A stretch of 64,000 bases of DNA from Azospirillum griseum (GCF_003966125.1 NZ_RXMA01000016.1:1-64000); one strand, 5' to 3'; shown: positions 1-9,483, counted from the first letter of the stretch. Numbers and translations are program-made. Notes: generated by a model not told the origin, from the letters alone.

Positions 1-7
1 CATCGCC

Positions 8-84
<77 letters not shown>

Positions 85-91
85 AATCTAC

Positions 92-128
92 AAAAACCCC
101 TGAAAGCCAAAAGCTTTCAGGGGTTTTT
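92..128 (+). terminator. rho-independent terminator of tRNA-fMet
   Basis: A perfect 16-bp inverted repeat (92-107 with 113-128, loop CAAAA). The top of the stem is G+C rich, and the stem ends in five T on the 3' side. It lies 7 bases after the tRNA CCA. Confidence 0.93.
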
Positions 129-178
129 GCTGTGCGTTCTATTATTCTTGATCTTGCGGTCAACCGGTTGGACTCTCG

Positions 179-364
179 ATGACTGACAAGCGCTACACCA
201 AATCCACCTTGCCGGAAAAGTCCTGCCTGGCTTGCGGGCGACCTTTTGCGTGGCGGAAGAAATGGGCGCGCGACTGGGAGAGCGTGAAAACCTGTTCGAA
301 CCGTTGCAAAGGGAATTTGCGGCGGTGCGCATCGGGCGGGGATGAGAACAAAGACCGTTTCTGA
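179..364 (+). CDS. DUF2256 family small zinc-finger-like protein
   Basis: A 61-residue basic protein. It contains the DUF2256 signature: CLACGRPFAWRKKW, then a tryptophan-rich stretch and a second cysteine pair (CSNRC), giving a C-x2-C plus C-x3-C arrangement likely to bind a metal. The length matches the family, which consists of short stand-alone proteins of unknown function. It sits alone after the tRNA terminator, and the next gene is convergent. The family assignment is from the motif; no function is inferred. Confidence 0.85.
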   Translation: MTDKRYTKSTLPEKSCLACGRPFAWRKKWARDWESVKTCSNRCKGNLRRCASGGDENKDRF

Positions 365-463
365 ACGCGGGATCAGAAAATCAAAAGGTGTTCCCGCTTT
401 CATGCGAACGCGTGATTGTTTGAAAGGTGGGCTGCGGGAGTGATCAGGCGGTGCGATCCGCAG

Positions 464-1999
464 TCAACCAACTCCGGATCGCAAAATGGAAGGGGGCAGG
501 GGCTGTCCCATGGAATGCTCATACAGCATGGCGGGACGGGATGGGTTGAAGGCGATGCCCAGCGTCTTGCGGACATCCGATTCAACGCGGTCGCGGAGGG
601 CAACGATGTCGGCGGCGGACAGATGGTCGGTGAAGACGTGGGATTTGTATCCTCCGTCCGGCGCGCCCTTGTAATACTCCGCCGTTTGGGTGAAATCGAC
701 GTTGATGCTGTGAAGCCGGTCGCCGGTTTTGGGTTGGGTGTAGGTCCAGACATCCTGATGCTCAGGGTGAGGGAGCGCCTGATCGTAATAGGGGGTCCCG
801 GGATAGGTGGTGATGATGGTGCAGTCGAAATCCTCGACCTCCATGCGGACCAGCCAATCACGCACCGCCAGCACACTGTCTTCGGTTTCTCCCGGATGAC
901 CGATGGACATCAGGGCCTTGGTCTTCAGGCCGTGCCGCTTGGCGATCTCCACCGCGCGGGTGTTGTCGTCCAGGGTCGCCCGTTTCTGGATGTTGGTCAG
1001 GATGCGCGGGTGCGCCGCCTCAAACCCGCAGAGGAGCCAGCGGAAGCCCGCGCGGCGCATTTCGGCGGCCTGCTCGTCGGTCAGAAGTTCGGCTTTGATG
1101 AAACCGCGCAGGCGGAACTCCACCCCCAACCGGTCCTGCAGATGTGACAATTGCCGCATCAGCGCAACCATGCTGCGATTGACGTTGAGTTCGTCGTCGT
1201 AGAACATGAAACCGGTGTAGCCGTAGGTCCGGTGCAGGAACGCGACCTCATCGACGATCGACTGGACCGTTCGCGTGCGGATGACCCGCAGGCTGCGGCT
1301 GTTGCGCCCACCGCAGAACCCGCAACCGAACGGGCAGCCAAGCTGGGCGATCAGGCTGGTGGCGCGATGGCCTTCGATTGTGTAGCGGTAGCTGTCCAGA
1401 TCAACCAGATGGCGGGCGGGCAGGGGCGTGCCTTCATAAGTTTCGTCGTCCAGGAAATAGTCGCCGACCATGTCGTCACCGTCGATCAACGCCGGTGCAT
1501 CGGATTGGATCGCCCGCAGGATCGTCAACTCACCATCGCCGGTGCAGAGGATGTCAAACATCTCTTCCAGCCGACGGACCGATGCGGCGGCCCGTCCGTT
1601 CGTCTGACCGGCCTTGCGTTCCAACTTCAGCGCGGAATGGGTCAAGGTGACGTGGGGGCCGCCCAACACCAGGCGAATGTCGGGCCGCTCCGCCCGGACA
1701 ACGCGCGCGATGACGGCGACGGCGGGAAGCTGCGGGGTGGTCGCCGTGAGGCCAAGCACCTCAACGCCCGCGTTCTCCAGAAAGGCCCGCAAAGCCTCTT
1801 CGAAATTGCTGACGCCGGACAGGTCGAGAACGCTCACCGCGTGCCCGCGCTGTTCCAGCACCGCCGCGACCTTGAGAACGCCCAGGCTGACGAAGACCCG
1901 TTCGTCCAACAGGAACGCGGAGGGCGGGATCACCAATCCGACCGAGCGGCGGGGCGTTCCCTGGCTGATCGCGGTCGCGCGCTGAAGAAAACGGGGCAT
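464..1999 (-). CDS. B12-binding domain radical SAM protein
   Basis: About 511 residues from the chosen start. The N-terminal part (about 20-160) looks like a cobalamin-binding Rossmann domain, with VLGLTATTPQ and LVLGGPHVTL strands; the usual DxHxxG histidine is not evident. The radical SAM core carries the cluster motif CPFGCGFC (C-x3-C-x2-C) and typical downstream elements (FYDDELNVN, GFEAAHPRIL, SIGHPGETEDS). Such enzymes methylate or rearrange unactivated carbons; the substrate is unknown. The start is uncertain: ATG at 1999 was preferred to an in-frame GTG at 2053, because the GTG is buried in a perfect 8-bp-stem hairpin (2030-2051). Neither has a strong ribosome binding site. The neighbouring glycan genes hint at a sugar or lipid substrate, but they are divergent. 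Confidence 0.88.
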   Translation of the reverse strand: MPRFLQRATAISQGTPRRSVGLVIPPSAFLLDERVFVSLGVLKVAAVLEQRGHAVSVLDLSGVSNFEEALRAFLENAGVEVLGLTATTPQLPAVAVIARVVRAERPDIRLVLGGPHVTLTHSALKLERKAGQTNGRAAASVRRLEEMFDILCTGDGELTILRAIQSDAPALIDGDDMVGDYFLDDETYEGTPLPARHLVDLDSYRYTIEGHRATSLIAQLGCPFGCGFCGGRNSRSLRVIRTRTVQSIVDEVAFLHRTYGYTGFMFYDDELNVNRSMVALMRQLSHLQDRLGVEFRLRGFIKAELLTDEQAAEMRRAGFRWLLCGFEAAHPRILTNIQKRATLDDNTRAVEIAKRHGLKTKALMSIGHPGETEDSVLAVRDWLVRMEVEDFDCTIITTYPGTPYYDQALPHPEHQDVWTYTQPKTGDRLHSINVDFTQTAEYYKGAPDGGYKSHVFTDHLSAADIVALRDRVESDVRKTLGIAFNPSRPAMLYEHSMGQPLPPSILRSGVG

Positions 2000-2029
2000 G
2001 GCGTTGTGTGTCTCGTCCAGAGGCGCAAT

Positions 2030-2051
2030 GGATCGGCGCGCGGGCCGATCC
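2030..2051 (-). other. hairpin at the radical SAM gene start
   Basis: GGATCGGC (2030-2037) and GCCGATCC (2044-2051) form a perfect 8-bp inverted repeat with a 6-base GC loop. It lies over the upstream GTG candidate start and about 30 bases 5' of the ATG at 1999. There is no T-run. It could be a leader structure or a protein site; the role is unknown. Confidence 0.5.
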
Positions 2052-2215
2052 ACGCTAACGCCGAACCGTCAACCGAGCCTTAATGGCGGTGGAATCGTCC
2101 GCCCCATCCGTATGATCCTGTGATCGGGATGTGTTGATGGGGCCGGGTGCAAATGCTACGACGGGCGCGTGCGCGCTGCGGCGACCACACGACCCAATCA
2201 AGGCCGGGTGCGACC

Positions 2216-3076
2216 ATGGACATCGGTTTGTTCCGTTACAACACCCCACCCGCCTTTTGCAGCCACGCGCTGGACCACAGCGAGGAGTATTATCGGCGGG
2301 CGGGGACCAGCCGGGTGCACGCGCACGACCGTCTGGACCTGGACCGCGTGCGCGCCGGGGATTTGGTGTTCATCAAGACCGACGCGCTTCCGGTCTTTTG
2401 CCAGATCCTGCCCAAGCTGAAGGTGCCAATCGGCCTGGTCACGGGCGTGAGCGACATTTGCCCGCTTGACCACGCGTTCCTGCTCGAGGACGAGCGCATC
2501 GTTTCCTGGTCCGGGCCGTTCCTGCCGCAATGGTCGGAGAAAATTCTGCAATACCCTTCGGGTTTTGCCGAGAAGGAACGGGATTGCGGCGACCAGCAGG
2601 CGATTGTGGATGCGGTTGGTGGCCTGCCTTGGGCGGAGCGGCCGATCGACATTCTGGTCACGCCGATGTCGGCCACCTCACCCGAGCGGCGCGACATCGT
2701 CGTGGAGGGTGCCCATGTGCTGCGCGAACGGCTGCCGTACCGCGACTACATCCAGCTTTTGGGCCAGGCGAAGTTCGTGATCTGCCCGCGCGGCAACGCC
2801 CCGGATTCGATCCGCCTGTGGGAATCGCTGGCGGTGGGGGCGGTCCCGATCACACGCACCGGCATTCTGGATCCCATCTACCGCCGGTTCGGCGCGATCA
2901 TCATCCAGGAGTGGGAGCAGGCCGCCGAAGCCGCCCGGACGGTGGCGACCGGAGAGCCGCTGCGCGCCTACGCCTTGCGCTGTTTTGCCGAACGCAGCGG
3001 GCTGTTCTTCACCAGCCATTGGCGGCAACAGACCTGGGAGCACCACGCGCGCCTGATGGCGCTGCGCACTCACTGA
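2216..3076 (+). CDS. exostosin-like family glycosyltransferase
   Basis: A 286-residue cytosolic protein. The C-terminal half has KFVICPRGNAPDSIRLWES followed by LAVGAVPI, close to the nucleotide-sugar-binding segment of exostosin-type (GT47-like) transferases (CPRGN...DS.R.WE....G.IPV). No signal peptide or membrane segment is seen. ATG at 2216 was chosen because the family-like sequence starts there; an in-frame ATG at 2147 would add 23 unrelated basic residues. It precedes an FkbM methyltransferase on the same strand (55-base gap), so it probably acts on a surface or flagellar glycan. Donor and acceptor are unknown. Confidence 0.72.
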   Translation: MDIGLFRYNTPPAFCSHALDHSEEYYRRAGTSRVHAHDRLDLDRVRAGDLVFIKTDALPVFCQILPKLKVPIGLVTGVSDICPLDHAFLLEDERIVSWSGPFLPQWSEKILQYPSGFAEKERDCGDQQAIVDAVGGLPWAERPIDILVTPMSATSPERRDIVVEGAHVLRERLPYRDYIQLLGQAKFVICPRGNAPDSIRLWESLAVGAVPITRTGILDPIYRRFGAIIIQEWEQAAEAARTVATGEPLRAYALRCFAERSGLFFTSHWRQQTWEHHARLMALRTH

Positions 3077-3131
3077 TCCAAAGAACCCTTTGCTCCGGAA
3101 TTTCTGACATGGCGGAACGGGACAGCGAACG

Positions 3132-4226
3132 ATGACGATGGTGCCGCCTGAAGCTTTGCTGCAAAAGCGCTTCCTGCCTTCCGGGACGCTCCTGCTCGCC
3201 GCCGGAACGGAGGTGGAGGGGTGGATCGCTGGCTTTGCCGCTGAGCGGATCATCCAGACCGCGCCGCCCGCCGCTGCGCTCGACCGCTGGGCGGACGAGC
3301 GGGGCGTGCGCCACATCGATTGGCTGGTGCTGCACCGTGCCGGTGGCGCGCTGGCGATGCTGGAGGGGGCCGACCGGTTGCTCCGCCTGCGCCGGATCGA
3401 TTTCATCCAGTTCGACCAGGACGAGGCCGCTGCGGATCTTGAGCGGGTTTACGCCCTGTTGCAGGCGCGCGGCTACAGCCTGTTCCGTTTCGCAAACCGA
3501 AATCTGGAGTTCCGCCGCACCGCGCCGACCGATGGGGCACCGGCCACCCATCTGGCGGTCGCCCCCCGCCACTGGAAACGGCTGTTTGCCCGCGACCAGA
3601 GCATGTTCCAGTACGCCGACCTGTTTGCCCGCCATGGCGTGGTCCCGCGCGGGATTGTCCATGTCGGAGCCAACGAGGGGCAGGAGTATGACGGTTATGT
3701 CGAGGCGGGGTGCCGCCGTGTCGTCTTCATCGAGGCCGATCCCGACACCTTCGTCGGGCTGCGCGACCGCTTTGCCGACAACCCCGACGTCCTGTGCATC
3801 AACCGCGCGGTGTCGGACCGCGCCGGGCACGCCCGTTTCGCCCGGATGAGCGGTGGCATGTCGAGTTCGCTTCTCCCCCCCCGCGAGCATCTGACCCTGT
3901 ACCCGCACATCACCGTCAGCGGGACCATCGAGGTGGAGACCGACACGCTGCCGGCCATTCTGGCGGCGCATGGGGTGGAGGCCGACGCGTTCAACATCCT
4001 GGCGATGGACACCCAGGGGGCGGAGCGGATGATCCTTGCCGGTTGCGGCCCGTTGCTGTCGGGTTTTGACGCCGTGGTGACGGAGGCGAATTACGCCGAA
4101 CTGTATGAGGGATGCGGCCGTCTGGCCGATCTGGACGATCTGCTGTTTCCGCACGGCTTCGAACGGGTCGAGGAAATCAGCCCGCACCACCACAGTTGGG
4201 GCGATGCCTTTTACGTGCGCCGCTGA
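3132..4226 (+). CDS. FkbM family methyltransferase with extra N-terminal half-domain
   Basis: 364 residues. From about residue 175 to the end is a classical FkbM SAM-dependent O-methyltransferase: GIVHVGANEGQ (motif I), VVFIEADP, and the C-terminal ILAMDTQGAERMIL and AVVTEANYAELYEG elements. Residues about 45-110 (ALDRWADERGVRHIDWLVLH then GGALAMLEG) look like the C-terminal half of a second FkbM domain in which the usual DxxG(A)E residues are lost. FkbM enzymes methylate sugars or other hydroxyls in glycans and antibiotics. It follows the exostosin-like gene and ends 3 bases from the convergent TPR-GT11 gene. The target is not known. Confidence 0.86.
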   Translation: MTMVPPEALLQKRFLPSGTLLLAAGTEVEGWIAGFAAERIIQTAPPAAALDRWADERGVRHIDWLVLHRAGGALAMLEGADRLLRLRRIDFIQFDQDEAAADLERVYALLQARGYSLFRFANRNLEFRRTAPTDGAPATHLAVAPRHWKRLFARDQSMFQYADLFARHGVVPRGIVHVGANEGQEYDGYVEAGCRRVVFIEADPDTFVGLRDRFADNPDVLCINRAVSDRAGHARFARMSGGMSSSLLPPREHLTLYPHITVSGTIEVETDTLPAILAAHGVEADAFNILAMDTQGAERMILAGCGPLLSGFDAVVTEANYAELYEGCGRLADLDDLLFPHGFERVEEISPHHHSWGDAFYVRR

Positions 4227-4229
4227 GGT

Positions 4230-6449
4230 TCACTCCCACAGCACCGGGCCAGCCCAGGGATCGAAGGGGACCAATTGCCCGCTTTGGCGGTCGGGACGGA
4301 CGGTGAGGCGCGCCCGGGCGTTGAACATCGCGGCGGTGATGGAAAAGGAGCTGTTCGACGCCGCCATCACGTCCGCCTGCGACAGGATCCAGTGATCGGC
4401 GAAGAACTCCGCCCCCGGCAGCGGCGTTGCCAGATCGGTGGCCTGGAGCGGCGCGTAGCGCGCGAAGCGGTTGACGAGCGCCGGTGCGTCGGTGGCCACA
4501 TAGAGCACCGGCTGGTCGAGCGTCGGCCAGATTCGCGCCAACCAATCGAGATACCAGCGTTCCGGCGCGATCCAGAACCGCCCGCCGCCGAAATCGCCCC
4601 GGCGCAGATGGATGGCCACAACGGTGCGCCCACGGGCGCGGAGCGCGGCCAGCGCGGCGTCGGCGTGCGCGGCGACCGCGCCGACCGGTTGGAACCACCC
4701 CTGAATCCGCGCGCGAAAGGGGGCGAACGGCGTGGTGTCACCGCAGAAATACCCGACGATGTCGTGCCCGGCGCTGCGATCGGCTTCCCGGTCCGCCAGC
4801 ACGGCGGCAAAAGCGCCGTCGTCCTCGTGCAAGGTGGGCAGCGGGGTTCCGGGGAGCGGATCGTCGAAGCCATAGAGCGCGCGCCCGATCCAGTCCGGGG
4901 TTTCCAACTCCAGCCCGACGTGCTCGGTGTACAGCCGCAAAAACGCGTATTGCAGCGCCTGATTGCCAAACCGCCCGGCGTTGCCGATCTGGCTGGCCAT
5001 CACACGCGGGCGTCCCGACGGGGCGCGGGGCGGGGGCGGTGGGGCAACCGGTCGCAGCAACAGCAAGGCGCGCTGGGTGAAGGCGGTCCCAAGGCCCGGC
5101 GCGGCGGCGATTGCCCGGTCATAAGCGACCAGCGCCCGCGCGGTTTCGCCCATGGCCGTCAGGGCCATCGCCTCTCCCAACGATCCGCGCGGGTGTTGGG
5201 GAACCAGGCGCAACGCCCGCCGGGCGCAGGTCAAGGCGACCGTCACATCCCCCGCCAGATGCTGCGCCCGGCTGAGCGAGGCCCATCCCTCCTCGTCCGT
5301 TGGCTGGGTGGCGAGGGCGCGGTGCAAAACCGCGATGGCCGGTTGCGCCAGGCCCAACATTGCCCGAACCCGTCCCAGTTGGGCCAGCGCGAGCGGTTCG
5401 CCGGGCGCAAGGCGCAAGGCGCGCAGAAGCGGCGGTTCGGCGGCGGTCGCCGCTCCGGTTTCGGTCAGGGCCGCGCCCAGATTGAGCAGCGCGCTGGCGG
5501 ACCCTGGTTCCAGAGCAACGCCCATCCGGGCGGTCGCGCTGGCGGCCCTGGGATCCTCCGCAACGAGTTGGGCCGCCCCCAGATTCACACGCGCAGCGAG
5601 GTCCGTCGGCGCACAAGCCACCGCGCGCCGCCCGGTCAGCACCGATGGGGCACGGTCGCCGACGCAGCGCAGAATCAGACACAGGTTGCTCCACCCGGCG
5701 GCGTGTGCAGGTTCGAGCGCCAGAAAGCGGCGGTGCGCGGCAAGCACGGAACGCGGTGCGGCACCACTGCGGTGCAGCATCACCGCCGCCGCCCAGCACA
5801 GGGCGGAGTCGGTCGGCGTGATCAGGGCGGCGGTGCGATAGGCCGCTGCGGCACCGGCGAGGTCGCCAATCGCCTCCAGGATGGCGGCGCGTTCCACCTG
5901 CACCCGATCCAGCGTCGGATCCAGCCGGCCGGTGCGGGTCAGGGCGTGGGCCGCGTCCGGCAAACGTCCGCACCGTTTCAAGGCAATGGCGTGATCGAAG
6001 GATGCCGCCAGATCGTTGGGGGCCAGCGCCAACGCGCGCCGGTAGAGGCGGGTCGCTTCGTCGAAACGGCCCTCGTCGAACGATTGCTCCGCCCGCAGGC
6101 GGGCGATCATCATCAGGCGCGCCTCGGCGTCGGCCTGTCCAGGCTGGCGGAACAGGGCGTTGGCGTAGCCACGCAACGCCTGCTCGTGCCGCTCCAGCGC
6201 GTCCGCGATCTTCCCATGATTCAGATGATAGGCGGCGGGGGCGGGGTTGATGGCGATCGCGGTTTCGATCCGCATCAACCCTTCCGTCATCCGACCGGTT
6301 TGCGCCATCAGCAGGCCAAGCAGGTGCAAGGCGTCGGCTTGTCTGGGGACCGCGTCCAGCACGCGCCGGTAGAGCGTCTCGGCGTCGGCCAACCGACCTT
6401 GCGTATGAAGATCGAGAGCGGTCGAAAGGGCCTCGGAAACGGATGCCAA
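4230..6449 (-). CDS. TPR protein with C-terminal GT11-like (alpha-1,2-fucosyltransferase-type) domain
   Basis: 739 residues. The first about 460 are tandem TPR helices (e.g. HTQGRLADAETLYRRVLDAV, HLLGLLMAQTGR). The last about 260 carry two GT11 hallmarks: GRFGNQALQYAFLRLYTE (family GR.GNQ..QYA) and VAIHLRRGDF (GDP-fucose-site HxRRxD). A proline-rich linker (PPPPRAP) joins the halves. TPR-glycosyltransferase fusions commonly glycosylate proteins such as flagellin, which would fit this motile, chemoreceptor-rich genome; that is inference. It is transcribed towards the FkbM gene. No terminator is seen in the 3-base gap between the two stop codons. Confidence 0.83.
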   Translation of the reverse strand: MASVSEALSTALDLHTQGRLADAETLYRRVLDAVPRQADALHLLGLLMAQTGRMTEGLMRIETAIAINPAPAAYHLNHGKIADALERHEQALRGYANALFRQPGQADAEARLMMIARLRAEQSFDEGRFDEATRLYRRALALAPNDLAASFDHAIALKRCGRLPDAAHALTRTGRLDPTLDRVQVERAAILEAIGDLAGAAAAYRTAALITPTDSALCWAAAVMLHRSGAAPRSVLAAHRRFLALEPAHAAGWSNLCLILRCVGDRAPSVLTGRRAVACAPTDLAARVNLGAAQLVAEDPRAASATARMGVALEPGSASALLNLGAALTETGAATAAEPPLLRALRLAPGEPLALAQLGRVRAMLGLAQPAIAVLHRALATQPTDEEGWASLSRAQHLAGDVTVALTCARRALRLVPQHPRGSLGEAMALTAMGETARALVAYDRAIAAAPGLGTAFTQRALLLLRPVAPPPPPRAPSGRPRVMASQIGNAGRFGNQALQYAFLRLYTEHVGLELETPDWIGRALYGFDDPLPGTPLPTLHEDDGAFAAVLADREADRSAGHDIVGYFCGDTTPFAPFRARIQGWFQPVGAVAAHADAALAALRARGRTVVAIHLRRGDFGGGRFWIAPERWYLDWLARIWPTLDQPVLYVATDAPALVNRFARYAPLQATDLATPLPGAEFFADHWILSQADVMAASNSSFSITAAMFNARARLTVRPDRQSGQLVPFDPWAGPVLWE

Positions 6450-6483
6450 GATGCGTTGGTCTCTCGGGAGGAGGGATCACATG

Positions 6484-7131
6484 TTACCCATCTTGGGGCT
6501 TGGGGGCCAGCGTCCGAACGGTGCGGGGGTTGGGCAGGCGCAGCGGCCAGCGGCGGAGCGCCAGCAGACCGGCACACAGCGCGCCGTAGACCAGCGGCGC
6601 GGTTTGCCAGCCCTTCACCAGCATCAGGAAATGCAGGCATCCGCCCAGCCCGGCGAGGAACACGCCCCGGTGCAGCGCCCGCCAGCGCTTGCCGCCCAGC
6701 CGCTTGACCATGCCATCGGTGGAGGTGGCGGCCAGCGCGGTCAGGATGACGAAGGCCCCCATGCCGATGGTGATGTAGGGGCGTTTCAGGATCTCCGTGC
6801 CGATGGCGTGCCAGTCGAAAAACTGGTCCAGCCCGACATAGGTCAACAGGTGGACGCTGGCGTAGAAAAAGGCGAACAGCCCCAGCATCCGGCGGAAGCG
6901 GGCCAGCGCCGCCACCCCGGTGAACACCCGCAGCGGTGTCAGGGCCAGCGCGATCAGCAGAAAGCGCAAGGCCCACAGGCCGCTTTGCTTGACGCTTTCC
7001 AGGATCGGTTCGGCCCCCAGCTCGCCGGTCCAGGCCAGCCAGACGGTCCAGACCAGCGGGACCAGCGCCAGGGCGAAGACCACGGGCTTGGCCCAGCGGG
7101 ACAGCAGCAGGGCGTTCAACGTCGCGCGCAT
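6484..7131 (-). CDS. msrQ: MsrQ, membrane heme subunit of periplasmic methionine sulfoxide reductase
   Basis: A 215-residue, highly hydrophobic protein with about six membrane segments of the ferric-reductase-like family. Histidines in YASVHLLTYVGLD and WRALHRGVFLAGLGGCLHFL are placed like the heme ligands of MsrQ. It delivers quinone or flavin-derived electrons across the membrane to MsrP. Its ATG follows the msrP stop with a two-base gap, and the order msrP-msrQ is standard. Confidence 0.95.
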   Translation of the reverse strand: MRATLNALLLSRWAKPVVFALALVPLVWTVWLAWTGELGAEPILESVKQSGLWALRFLLIALALTPLRVFTGVAALARFRRMLGLFAFFYASVHLLTYVGLDQFFDWHAIGTEILKRPYITIGMGAFVILTALAATSTDGMVKRLGGKRWRALHRGVFLAGLGGCLHFLMLVKGWQTAPLVYGALCAGLLALRRWPLRLPNPRTVRTLAPKPQDG

Positions 7132-7133
7132 GG

Positions 7134-8078
7134 TCAGTAATTCACCCGCAGATCCATGCCGGTGTAGAGGGACGCCACCTCGTCGCCATAGCCGTTGAAG
7201 GGCAGCGTCTTGCGGCGGGAGAAATCGCCGACGCGGCGTTCGGTCGCCTGGCTCCAGCGCGGGTGATCGACCTCCGGGTTGACGTTGGAGTAAAAGCCAT
7301 ACTCGCGCGGCTGGGAGCGGTTCCAGGCGGTCGGCGGCTGGGTCTTCGTCAGGGTGATCTTGACCACCGACTTGATGGATTTGAAGCCGTATTTCCACGG
7401 CACCACCAGCCGGATCGGCGCGCCGTTCTGGTTGGGCAGAATCTCGCCATACATGCCGACCGCCATCAGGGCCAGCGGGTGCATCGCCTCGTCCAGCCGC
7501 AGCCCCTCGGTGTAGGGCCATTCCAGCACCCAGGATTTTTGCCCGTACATCCGTTCGGGATCCATCAGGGTCTGGAAGGCGACGAACTTGGCGTTGCCGG
7601 TTGGCTCCACCCGCTTCAGCAGCTCGGCCAGCGGGAAGCCGATCCAGGGGATCACCATCGACCAGCCTTCGACACAGCGCAGGCGGTAGATGCGTTCCTC
7701 CATCGAGACTTTCAGCAGATCGTCGATGCCGATGGTCAGCGGCTTGGCAACCTCGCCGTCGATGGTGATTTCCCATGGCCGGGTGCGCAGCGCCTTGGCC
7801 CCGTCGGCGGGATCGGCCTTCCCGGTGCCGAATTCGTAGAAATTGTTGTAGGTCGTCGCCGATTTGATCGGCGTCACCGTGTCCAGCGCGGCGTCGGCGG
7901 GTTTGCGGGTGGTGGGAACCTGGAAGGTGGCGGCGCGCGCGTCCAGGGGGAAGGCGGTGCCGCCCAACGCCAGCGCCGCCGCCCCGCCACCGATCAAGGC
8001 GCGGCGGGAGAGATACAGCCCGTGCGGCGTGACCTCGTCCTCGCGGGCTTGCGACGCGGTGGGGAATTTGAACAGCAT
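7134..8078 (-). CDS. msrP: MsrP, periplasmic protein-methionine-sulfoxide reductase catalytic subunit
   Basis: A 314-residue molybdopterin oxidoreductase (sulfite-oxidase fold). A Tat signal is present near the N-terminus (SRRALIGGG then a hydrophobic run and ARAA), so it is exported folded. The molybdenum-ligand cysteine is in RLRCVEGW. It repairs oxidised methionines in envelope proteins using electrons from MsrQ. ATG at 8078 was chosen because a GGGAGA ribosome binding site lies 8 bases upstream; longer upstream starts lack one. No stress regulator is adjacent. Confidence 0.95.
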   Translation of the reverse strand: MLFKFPTASQAREDEVTPHGLYLSRRALIGGGAAALALGGTAFPLDARAATFQVPTTRKPADAALDTVTPIKSATTYNNFYEFGTGKADPADGAKALRTRPWEITIDGEVAKPLTIGIDDLLKVSMEERIYRLRCVEGWSMVIPWIGFPLAELLKRVEPTGNAKFVAFQTLMDPERMYGQKSWVLEWPYTEGLRLDEAMHPLALMAVGMYGEILPNQNGAPIRLVVPWKYGFKSIKSVVKITLTKTQPPTAWNRSQPREYGFYSNVNPEVDHPRWSQATERRVGDFSRRKTLPFNGYGDEVASLYTGMDLRVNY

Positions 8079-8218
8079 TGGCGTGATCTCCCAAAAGCGA
8101 ACGGCTGAGGCTGACCGATCGTGACCGGGCGGCGCGTTGTTTTTCACCCCATAACCATAGGGCGGGGCGTGCGTGGCGGCAAATCACAGCCGGACACATT
8201 TCCGTGAGGATCGGGGGG

Positions 8219-9202
8219 TCAACAGGCGGTGCGTCGGATCACCAGCTCCGGCACGACCAGATCGACGGTGCGGCGTGGCGGCGCGCCGTCGCACACCTCG
8301 GCGATCATCGCCATCAGCCGGGCGATCTGGGCGTCGAGGTTGGGCCGCAGCGTGCTGAGGGCGAAGGCGGGCCAGGCGGCCATCGGGATATCGTCGAAAC
8401 CCAGGATCGCGACATCCTCGGGGACCCGCAGGCGGAAGGCGCTGGCGGCCTGGAGCGCGCCCAGCGCGAACATATCGTTGAAGCAGAACAGCGCGTCGGG
8501 CCGTTCCAACCGGGCGAACAGGCGGGTGGCGGCGTTGTAACCGCCCTCGAAGCTGTTGTCCTCGGACAATTCCTCCAGCAAGGGCAGCCCGGCGGCCCCC
8601 AGCGCGGCGGCCAGACCGGCGCGCCGCCGCTGGTTTGAATCGGTGCTCGACGTTTTGGTGACGTAGGCGATGCGCGTGCGCCCGCTGCGGATCAGGAACT
8701 GCCCGCCCAGCAGCCCGCCCAGATGGCTGTCGCAGGCGACCCCGCCCAACCCGGCCAATTGGCGGCCGAACTGGAACACCGGGGTGTCGAGCGCGCGCAA
8801 TTGGCCGACCACCCGGTCGGACACCGTGCCGCCGACCACGACGATGGCGTCCACCTGATAGTCCAGCGCGTGCATGGTGGATTCGGTCACGTCCTGGCGC
8901 GGGGTTTCCGGGATGACCAACGCGCGCTTGTCCGCCTCCGCAATCGCCAGCAGCAGCTTTTTCAGCACGATGTCGACGTGCGGGTTGTCCATTTCGGCCA
9001 CCAGAAGGGCCACCAAGCCGGTGCTGCGCCCGGTCAGGGAACGGGCGATGGCGTTGGGGCGATAGCCCAGCTCCTCCGCCGCCGTTTCGATCCGTTTGCG
9101 GGTGTCGTCGGACACCTGCCCGTCGCCAAAGCAACGCGACACCGCCGACCGCGACACTCCGGCCCGGTCGGCCACATGCTGGGCGGTCACACGCGATTTC
9201 AC
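8219..9202 (-). CDS. LacI family transcriptional repressor
   Basis: 327 residues: an N-terminal helix-turn-helix (VTAQHVADRAGVSRSAVSR) with hinge helix (YRPNAIARSL), then a periplasmic-binding-like effector domain ending in the family-typical GFDDIPMAAWPAFALSTLRP. The start is GTG at 9202 (or GTG at 9211); both lack a strong ribosome site, but the HTH begins immediately after. It is divergent from the transporter-phosphatase operon. A perfect 20-bp palindrome sits about 120 bases upstream of its own start and a near-copy sits over the operon's transcription start, so it very likely represses both. The effector is probably a sugar or polyol (phosphate), unknown. Confidence 0.9.
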   Translation of the reverse strand: MKSRVTAQHVADRAGVSRSAVSRCFGDGQVSDDTRKRIETAAEELGYRPNAIARSLTGRSTGLVALLVAEMDNPHVDIVLKKLLLAIAEADKRALVIPETPRQDVTESTMHALDYQVDAIVVVGGTVSDRVVGQLRALDTPVFQFGRQLAGLGGVACDSHLGGLLGGQFLIRSGRTRIAYVTKTSSTDSNQRRRAGLAAALGAAGLPLLEELSEDNSFEGGYNAATRLFARLERPDALFCFNDMFALGALQAASAFRLRVPEDVAILGFDDIPMAAWPAFALSTLRPNLDAQIARLMAMIAEVCDGAPPRRTVDLVVPELVIRRTAC

Positions 9203-9320
9203 CGGTTCCACCGTTCTGGTTGAAACGCGCCACGCGGGCGCTCCTGCTCCGCGACTCTCGCCCGGAAGAGGGCTGTTCCGCAAGCCCGCTCTTGCCCGAA
9301 CAGCGGTGGAGCGTGCGTTT

Positions 9321-9340
9321 TTATGCACGCGCGTGCATAA
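9321..9340. promoter_or_regulatory. LacI-type operator, perfect palindrome
   Basis: TTATGCACGCGCGTGCATAA is a perfect 20-bp palindrome with a central CG step, typical of LacI-family sites. It lies upstream of the repressor gene in an A+T-richer stretch, consistent with autoregulation or looping with the second site about 200 bases away. Confidence 0.82.
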
Positions 9341-9483
9341 TCCATACGTTCCATAATCGAGCGCTTTTGGTGTGCGGTGCAGCGAAGACGGCTGGAGAAT
9401 GGGCAAGGAAACTGCCCTAAAATTGGCGTTTTCCCAGTGATTTCAGCGATAGAATAATTTTTCCATGATGGGCGCGCTGGGGA

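Noticed and set aside
4275-6707. Plus-strand open frame of about 810 codons
   Set aside because: A shadow of the TPR-GT11 gene; Gly/Arg/Gln-rich without motifs.
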